Assembly: GCF_005080865.1 (NCBI RefSeq)
Contig: NZ_CP034862.1
Coordinates: forward strand, 1 to 7,707
DNA: 7,707 bases
Source: Buchnera aphidicola (Muscaphis stroyani)
GTDB lineage: Bacteria > Pseudomonadota > Gammaproteobacteria > Enterobacterales > Enterobacteriaceae
Reading direction: 5' to 3'
Numbering within the stretch: the first letter of the stretch is position 1; each line of letters begins with the position of its first letter. Positions 7,693-7,707 of this stretch are shown here, in pieces. The notes beneath the pieces were generated by a model. It did not search any database. It was not told the DNA's origin and was given only the letters and a program-made list of their open reading frames with translations. The position numbers and the translations under genes were made by a program.

Positions 7693-7707
7693 ATTTACAC
7701 AACAAAA
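7686..7707. repeat. Left arm of the junction palindrome
   Basis: These 22 nt are the exact reverse complement of positions 1-22; pairing stops at 7685 against 23 (A against A). The arm contains the repA2 stop codon. If the molecule is circular the arms abut as a 44-bp perfect palindrome centred on AAAATTTT. Read + strand, it could act as an A/T-rich terminator for repA2 because the right arm ends in TTTATTTT. Confidence 0.85.

Overview
The window looks like a complete leucine-biosynthesis plasmid (pLeu type) of Buchnera aphidicola, the obligate bacterial symbiont of aphids, linearised at one point. Four things support this. Base composition is extremely A+T-rich. The protein sequences are clearly enterobacterial but lysine/isoleucine/asparagine-rich. 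The gene set is leuABCD, yqhA and two IncFII-type repA genes, which matches Buchnera leucine plasmids as I know them. Finally, the two window ends are exact reverse complements over 22 nt and would form one uninterrupted 44-bp palindrome if the molecule is circular. The host aphid species cannot be told from the sequence alone.

Layout. Positions 48-4759 hold leuA, leuB, leuC and leuD on the + strand as a tight operon (gaps of 47, 4 and 14 nt). A good hairpin-plus-T-run terminator follows at 4802-4835. Positions 4836-5144 are a gene-poor, A/T-tract-rich spacer with repeated A/T blocks, one DnaA-box-like 9-mer and an orphan strong Shine-Dalgarno site. A full-length repA (repA1-like, 283 aa) lies on the - strand at 5145-5996. 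A 304-nt A+T-rich spacer then separates it from the divergently transcribed yqhA (6301-6804), a four-helix membrane protein. After another 132 nt comes a second repA (repA2-like, 251 aa, GTG start) on the + strand at 6937-7692. Its stop codon lies inside the left arm of the junction palindrome, and leuA starts about 25 nt past the right arm.

How it works together. The two RepA proteins presumably initiate plasmid replication. LeuA makes 2-isopropylmalate, LeuCD isomerises it and LeuB oxidises it, giving the precursor of leucine, an essential amino acid supplied to the aphid. Plasmid copy number may set leu gene dosage: I see no leuL-type leader peptide or attenuator before leuA, and the only room for a promoter is the palindrome itself or the 3' end of repA2.

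The most interesting signal is in the two repA genes. They are inverted paralogues with a mosaic pattern: two blocks (40 nt, and 84 nt with one synonymous mismatch) are essentially identical including third codon positions, while neighbouring segments are heavily diverged. This pattern points to gene conversion. repA2 has also lost about 30 residues of a region that repA1 still shares with IncFII RepA.
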